From: Alphaproteobacteria bacterium
GTDB lineage: Bacteria; Pseudomonadota; Alphaproteobacteria; Micropepsales; Micropepsaceae
Reading direction: 5' to 3'
Assembly: GCA_017983635.1 (NCBI GenBank)
Contig: JAGOBA010000004.1
Span: 1-64,000 of the forward strand
DNA length: 64,000 bases
Within the stretch, counting starts at the first letter, position 1. Every line of letters begins with the position of its first letter. The notes under the pieces were generated by a model. It made no database searches and was not told where the DNA came from. It was given only the letters and a program-made list of their open reading frames with translations. This document shows positions 61,157-64,000 of this stretch, piece after piece. Position numbers and translations under genes: made by a program.

Positions 61157-61675
61157 CTACTCGGCCGCCGCTAAGGCGAACTTGGGCGTGCGTTGATGGC
61201 GGAGATCGAGGACGTTCGCGATGCGGTCGCTCGCCGGTTGATAAAAGACCGTCTGTTCGGCGAGCGCGGCGCGGAAGTCTTCGATGCGGGTGCCGGGGCG
61301 GACTTCGAACGCGTCGATGCCGCAGCGACTCATGAAAAGCCACTGGTCGCGAAGCACGTCGCCAACAGCGCGGATTTCACCTTTGAAGCCTAGGCGTTGG
61401 CGGAGTTGGCGTGCCCAGGAGTAGCCGCGGCCGTCTTTGAACTTCGGAAACTCGAGTTCGATCAGCGCGAAGTGGTGGATGTCGGCGCCGAGTGCTTCGG
61501 GCGATTGGTCGGAGCTAAGGCGTACGCCGAGCGGTGCGTTGCGTTTCATCAGCGCGTCTTGGTCCGCTTGAAAGCGCTTCAGCGAAACAACGATCGCGCC
61601 TTCTGGAAGCGCTTGCTCATCGTTCACGTGTGCAAAGGCGTCGTCGACGAACGTCGCGTTTCTAATGAGCGGCAT
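61157..61675 (-). CDS. DUF934 protein (sulfite reductase-associated)
   Basis: A 172-residue protein with DUF934 features: LGVRLSSDQSPEALGADIHHFALIELEFPKFKDGRGYSWARQLRQRLGFKGEIRAVGDVLRDQWLFMSRCG is highly characteristic. DUF934 genes accompany cysI in many alphaproteobacteria; the role in sulfate assimilation is unknown. It overlaps the cysI end by 14 bp, so translation may be coupled. Confidence 0.92.
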   Translation of the reverse strand: MPLIRNATFVDDAFAHVNDEQALPEGAIVVSLKRFQADQDALMKRNAPLGVRLSSDQSPEALGADIHHFALIELEFPKFKDGRGYSWARQLRQRLGFKGEIRAVGDVLRDQWLFMSRCGIDAFEVRPGTRIEDFRAALAEQTVFYQPASDRIANVLDLRHQRTPKFALAAAE

Positions 61676-63311
61676 AGAGTTTCTCCCGGAACGGCTGAAT
61701 GCCGACGCGGCGATAGGTGTCCAAGAAGCGTTCGCCGGATTGGCGCAGGTCCAAATAAGTGTCGACGAGCTTTTCGATTGCGTCGGGAACTTCGGCTTCG
61801 CCAAAGGACGGGCCTAAGATCTCGCCAACTGTGGTGGTTTCGTCGCCGGAGCCGCCCAGCGTGATCTGATAGAACTCGACGCCCTTCTTATCGACGCCCA
61901 GGATGCCGATGTGGCCGACGTGGTGATGGCCGCAGGCGTTGATGCAGCCGGAGATCTTCATCTTCAGTTCGCCGATGTTGCGCTGGCGGTCGAGATCGGC
62001 AAAGCGCTTCGAGACGGCTTGGGCGATGTTGATCGAGCGCGCGTTCGCGAGGTCGCAATAGTCGAGGCCGGGGCAGGCGATAATGTCCGTGATCAACGCG
62101 TGGTTCGCGGTTGCGAGCTCCGCCTTGTCGAGCGCTTGCCAGAGGTCGAACAGATCGCGCTGGCGCACGTGGGCGAGCACAAGGTTTTGTTCGTGGCTGA
62201 CGCGGATTTCGTCGAAGCTCAAACGCTCCGCGAGGTCGGCGACCAGGTCCATTTGATCGGCGCTGGCGTCGCCCGGGATGCCGCCGATCGGCTTTAGGGA
62301 GATTGTCACGATCGCGTAGCCCGGCACCTTGTGCTTGGCGACGTTCGTGTCGAGCCAGTCGGCGAAAGCTTTGGTTTTGCGCTGCGCTGACAGGTCGAGG
62401 TCAGTCAGCGTTTCGAACGCGGGTGCGGCGAAGTAGGCGTTGATGCGGTCGACCTCGGCTTGCGGCAAAGCGAGCGCACCGTGGCCTTTCAATTCGGCGA
62501 ACTCGGCGGCGACTTGGCGGCGCATCTCGTCGGCGCCGATTTGGTGCACGAGGATTTTGATGCGCGATTTGTAGAGATTGTCGCGGCGGCCGTACTGGTT
62601 GTAGACGCGCATCGTTGCTTCGAGATAGGCGAGCAAGTCGCCGGCGGCGATGCCTTCGCCGATCAGCTTGCCGACCAATGGGGTGCGCCCTTGGCCACCG
62701 CCAACATAGACGTCGAAGGCGAGCACGCCCGCGGCGTCGCGGCGAATGATGATGCCGATGTCGTGGACCTTGATTGCGGCGCGGTCTTTGGGCGCCGCGG
62801 TCACGGCGATCTTGAACTTGCGCGGCAGGTAGGAGAATTCCGGATGGAACGTCGACCACTGGCGAATGATTTCGGACCAGACCCGGGGGTCGTCGACTTC
62901 ATCGGCAGCGGCACCGGCAAAGTGGTCGGACGTCACGTTGCGGATGCAGTTGCCGCTGGTTTGGATGGCGTGCATCTCGACGGTGGCGAGATCGGCCAGG
63001 ATGTCGGGCACGTCGGCGAGCTTCGGCCAGTTGTATTGCAGGTTTTGGCGCGTGGTGAAGTGCGCGTAGCCCTTGTCGTATTTGCGCGCGATGTGCGCGA
63101 GCATGCGCAGCTGCTTCGACGACAGCGTGCCGTACGGGATGGCGACGCGCAGCATGTAAGCGTGAAGCTGCAGGTATAGCCCGTTCATCAGGCGCAGCGG
63201 TTTGAACTCTTCTTCGGTGAGCTCGCCGGAAACGCGGCGCGCGACCTGGCCGCGGAATTGGGCGACGCGTTCGTCCACGACCTTCTGGTCGAATTCGTCG
63301 TAGCGATACAT
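61662..63311 (-). CDS. cysI: sulfite/nitrite reductase (siroheme [4Fe-4S] subunit)
   Basis: A 549-residue siroheme enzyme. TSGNCIRNVTSDHF is the first half-motif; the siroheme/[4Fe-4S] ligands lie in CPGLDYCDLA (about 435) and SGCINACGHHH (about 474). It likely reduces sulfite to sulfide in cysteine synthesis, given the DUF2849 and DUF934 partners. It starts with ATG overlapping the upstream stop (TGATG). The electron donor subunit and cysH are not in the window. Confidence 0.93.
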   Translation of the reverse strand: MYRYDEFDQKVVDERVAQFRGQVARRVSGELTEEEFKPLRLMNGLYLQLHAYMLRVAIPYGTLSSKQLRMLAHIARKYDKGYAHFTTRQNLQYNWPKLADVPDILADLATVEMHAIQTSGNCIRNVTSDHFAGAAADEVDDPRVWSEIIRQWSTFHPEFSYLPRKFKIAVTAAPKDRAAIKVHDIGIIIRRDAAGVLAFDVYVGGGQGRTPLVGKLIGEGIAAGDLLAYLEATMRVYNQYGRRDNLYKSRIKILVHQIGADEMRRQVAAEFAELKGHGALALPQAEVDRINAYFAAPAFETLTDLDLSAQRKTKAFADWLDTNVAKHKVPGYAIVTISLKPIGGIPGDASADQMDLVADLAERLSFDEIRVSHEQNLVLAHVRQRDLFDLWQALDKAELATANHALITDIIACPGLDYCDLANARSINIAQAVSKRFADLDRQRNIGELKMKISGCINACGHHHVGHIGILGVDKKGVEFYQITLGGSGDETTTVGEILGPSFGEAEVPDAIEKLVDTYLDLRQSGERFLDTYRRVGIQPFREKLYAAH

Positions 63312-63604
63312 CAGCGGGCCTGCTTACCGAGGTCTTGGCGCACGGTCGGGCCGGCGGCGCGAATGATCTCGCGCATCTTCACCGGCTTCAGTTGCTGCGT
63401 GACGTCGAACAGGTATGCGTGCACGACATGCAGGTTGCGCTCAGCCTCGACGCCCTTCGCGAGGGCGGCTTCGCCGTGGGCCGGTGTCGCAAGGACTTGC
63501 GCGGCGGCAATGCTCTCAACCCACGCGCCGTCGCCAGCGAGATACACGACCTCACCATCGAGAAGGCGGTTTGCGGTCAGAACTTGGGGCACGGAACTGC
63601 TCAT
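63311..63604 (-). CDS. DUF2849 protein
   Basis: A 97-residue protein starting MSSSVPQVLTANRLLDGEVVYL, a DUF2849 signature, with WVESIAAAQVLATPAHGEAALAK in the middle. The gene is a usual partner of cysI and often follows cysG (siroheme synthase), which is absent here. No good ribosome binding site precedes the ATG; the start lies in a hairpin (63602-63623). Confidence 0.88.
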   Translation of the reverse strand: MSSSVPQVLTANRLLDGEVVYLAGDGAWVESIAAAQVLATPAHGEAALAKGVEAERNLHVVHAYLFDVTQQLKPVKMREIIRAAGPTVRQDLGKQAR

Positions 63605-63623
63605 CCTGTTTGACTTCAGGATG
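63602..63623 (-). promoter_or_regulatory. hairpin at the DUF2849-cysI translation start
   Basis: CATCCTG (63602-63608) and CAGGATG (63617-63623) form a 7-bp stem with an 8-nt loop, overlapping the ATG at 63604. It may affect translation initiation of the operon; no riboswitch consensus is recognised. Confidence 0.35.
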
Positions 63624-63685
63624 GGGATTGGAGCCTATTTTGTCAACATTGTGCGTAAAATATAATAAATCACACCACCACATGT

Positions 63686-64000
63686 TTATTCTAGCGGCCG
63701 GGCGCTTTCGTGCCAGTTTTTGAGGGCCCATCGTTCTAGGAATGAGAGGGCGCCGTAGATTGTGATGCCGATGGCCGAGAGGATCGCGAGCGCCGCGAAC
63801 ATCTTGGCGATGTGCAGGCGATTGCCTGCTTCGGTGATGGTCCAGGCGAGACCGTTGCTGCCGCCGAGGCCGGCGGCGAACTCGGCGACGACTGTGCCGA
63901 TGAGGGCCAAGCCGCCGGCGATCTTCATACCTGTAAGGAGGTTCGGTAGCGCAGCCGGGAACTGGAGGCGCGTTAGGCGCTGCCAACGGGTTGCGCCGTA
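63686..64000 (-). CDS. ABC transporter permease (partial, SsuC/TauC-like)
   Basis: The visible C-terminal 104 residues read in frame to the window edge. They contain the EAA-loop type pattern RLTRLQFPAALPNLLTGMKIAGGLALIGTVVAEF and two or three helices, typical of SsuC/TauC-like permeases for sulfonates, nitrate or similar. The N-terminus lies beyond position 64000. Position next to sulfite reductase genes would suit a sulfonate transporter, but this is inference. Confidence 0.75.
   Translation of the reverse strand, partial: YGATRWQRLTRLQFPAALPNLLTGMKIAGGLALIGTVVAEFAAGLGGSNGLAWTITEAGNRLHIAKMFAALAILSAIGITIYGALSFLERWALKNWHESARPLE

Noticed and set aside
63641..63673. TTGACA followed by AT-rich DNA near the sulfite reductase operon
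   Set aside because: No -10 element lies at the right distance in the operon's direction, so a promoter cannot be supported.

Overview
The window is about 64 kb of GC-rich chromosomal DNA that looks alphaproteobacterial. Supporting signs are a DUF2336 gene, DUF2849-cysI-DUF934 and radA-cvpA-purF-SDR gene orders, an exact TTAA-N7-TTAA CtrA-type box, a PleC/DivJ-like histidine kinase, and frequent GTG/TTG starts with 4-bp stop/start overlaps. A Rhizomicrobium/Micropepsales-like lineage is my guess, not a demonstrated assignment. I saw no rRNA, tRNA, CRISPR array or prophage. The only mobile DNA is the 5' end of an insertion sequence at the left edge. Layout: 0-8.5 kb holds small envelope proteins, an acyl-CoA dehydrogenase, a DUF2189 protein, an OmpA-type porin with a 15-proline linker, a NylB-like serine hydrolase and an MFS transporter. 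8.7-10.8 kb is an FkbM-type methyltransferase carrying five 51-residue tandem repeats. 10.8-15.8 kb has two coupled GNAT acetyltransferases, an aldo/keto reductase operon with DUF1697 and a YffB-like reductase behind a cluster of GTGAGAC-type elements, a metal-dependent hydrolase and a small outer membrane protein. 16.4-20 kb is a YfgM-like TPR protein, bamB and der, followed by a DUF2167 protein. 21.2-25.5 kb (read right to left) is radA-cvpA-purF-SDR. 25.6-29.9 kb is a two-gene RND efflux operon. 30-35.6 kb is a mixed set: SleB-type hydrolase, lipoprotein, Lrp regulator, a PQQ-type sugar dehydrogenase fused to a DUF1579-like domain, and membrane proteins of unknown function. 35.6-42 kb (right to left) is rpsF-rpsR-rplI, dnaB, an exported protein, alr, and MlaE/MlaF-like lipid transport genes; S18 and L9 both carry unusual low-complexity extensions. 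42.2-45.6 kb has a lipoprotein, a GH29 fucosidase-like enzyme and a group of small proteins (CsbD-like, 104, 45 and 86 aa) behind an AT-rich leader. 45.6-64 kb contains ggt with a Rap1a-like partner, a CDP-alcohol phosphatidyltransferase coupled to an acyl-CoA dehydrogenase, a nitronate monooxygenase-like enzyme, a methyltransferase, a TraB/GumN protein, prfC, an outer membrane barrel, an SDR, a DUF2336 pair, an ornithine/lysine decarboxylase, a histidine kinase, sulfite reductase genes, and a partial ABC permease at the right edge. Functionally the window is mostly housekeeping (translation, replication, purine synthesis, envelope assembly, sulfur assimilation) interleaved with envelope and detoxification genes. 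The least explained parts are the repeat-bearing FkbM protein, the glycine-rich S18, the small-protein module at 44.2-45.6 kb and several uncharacterised inverted or direct repeats in promoters.
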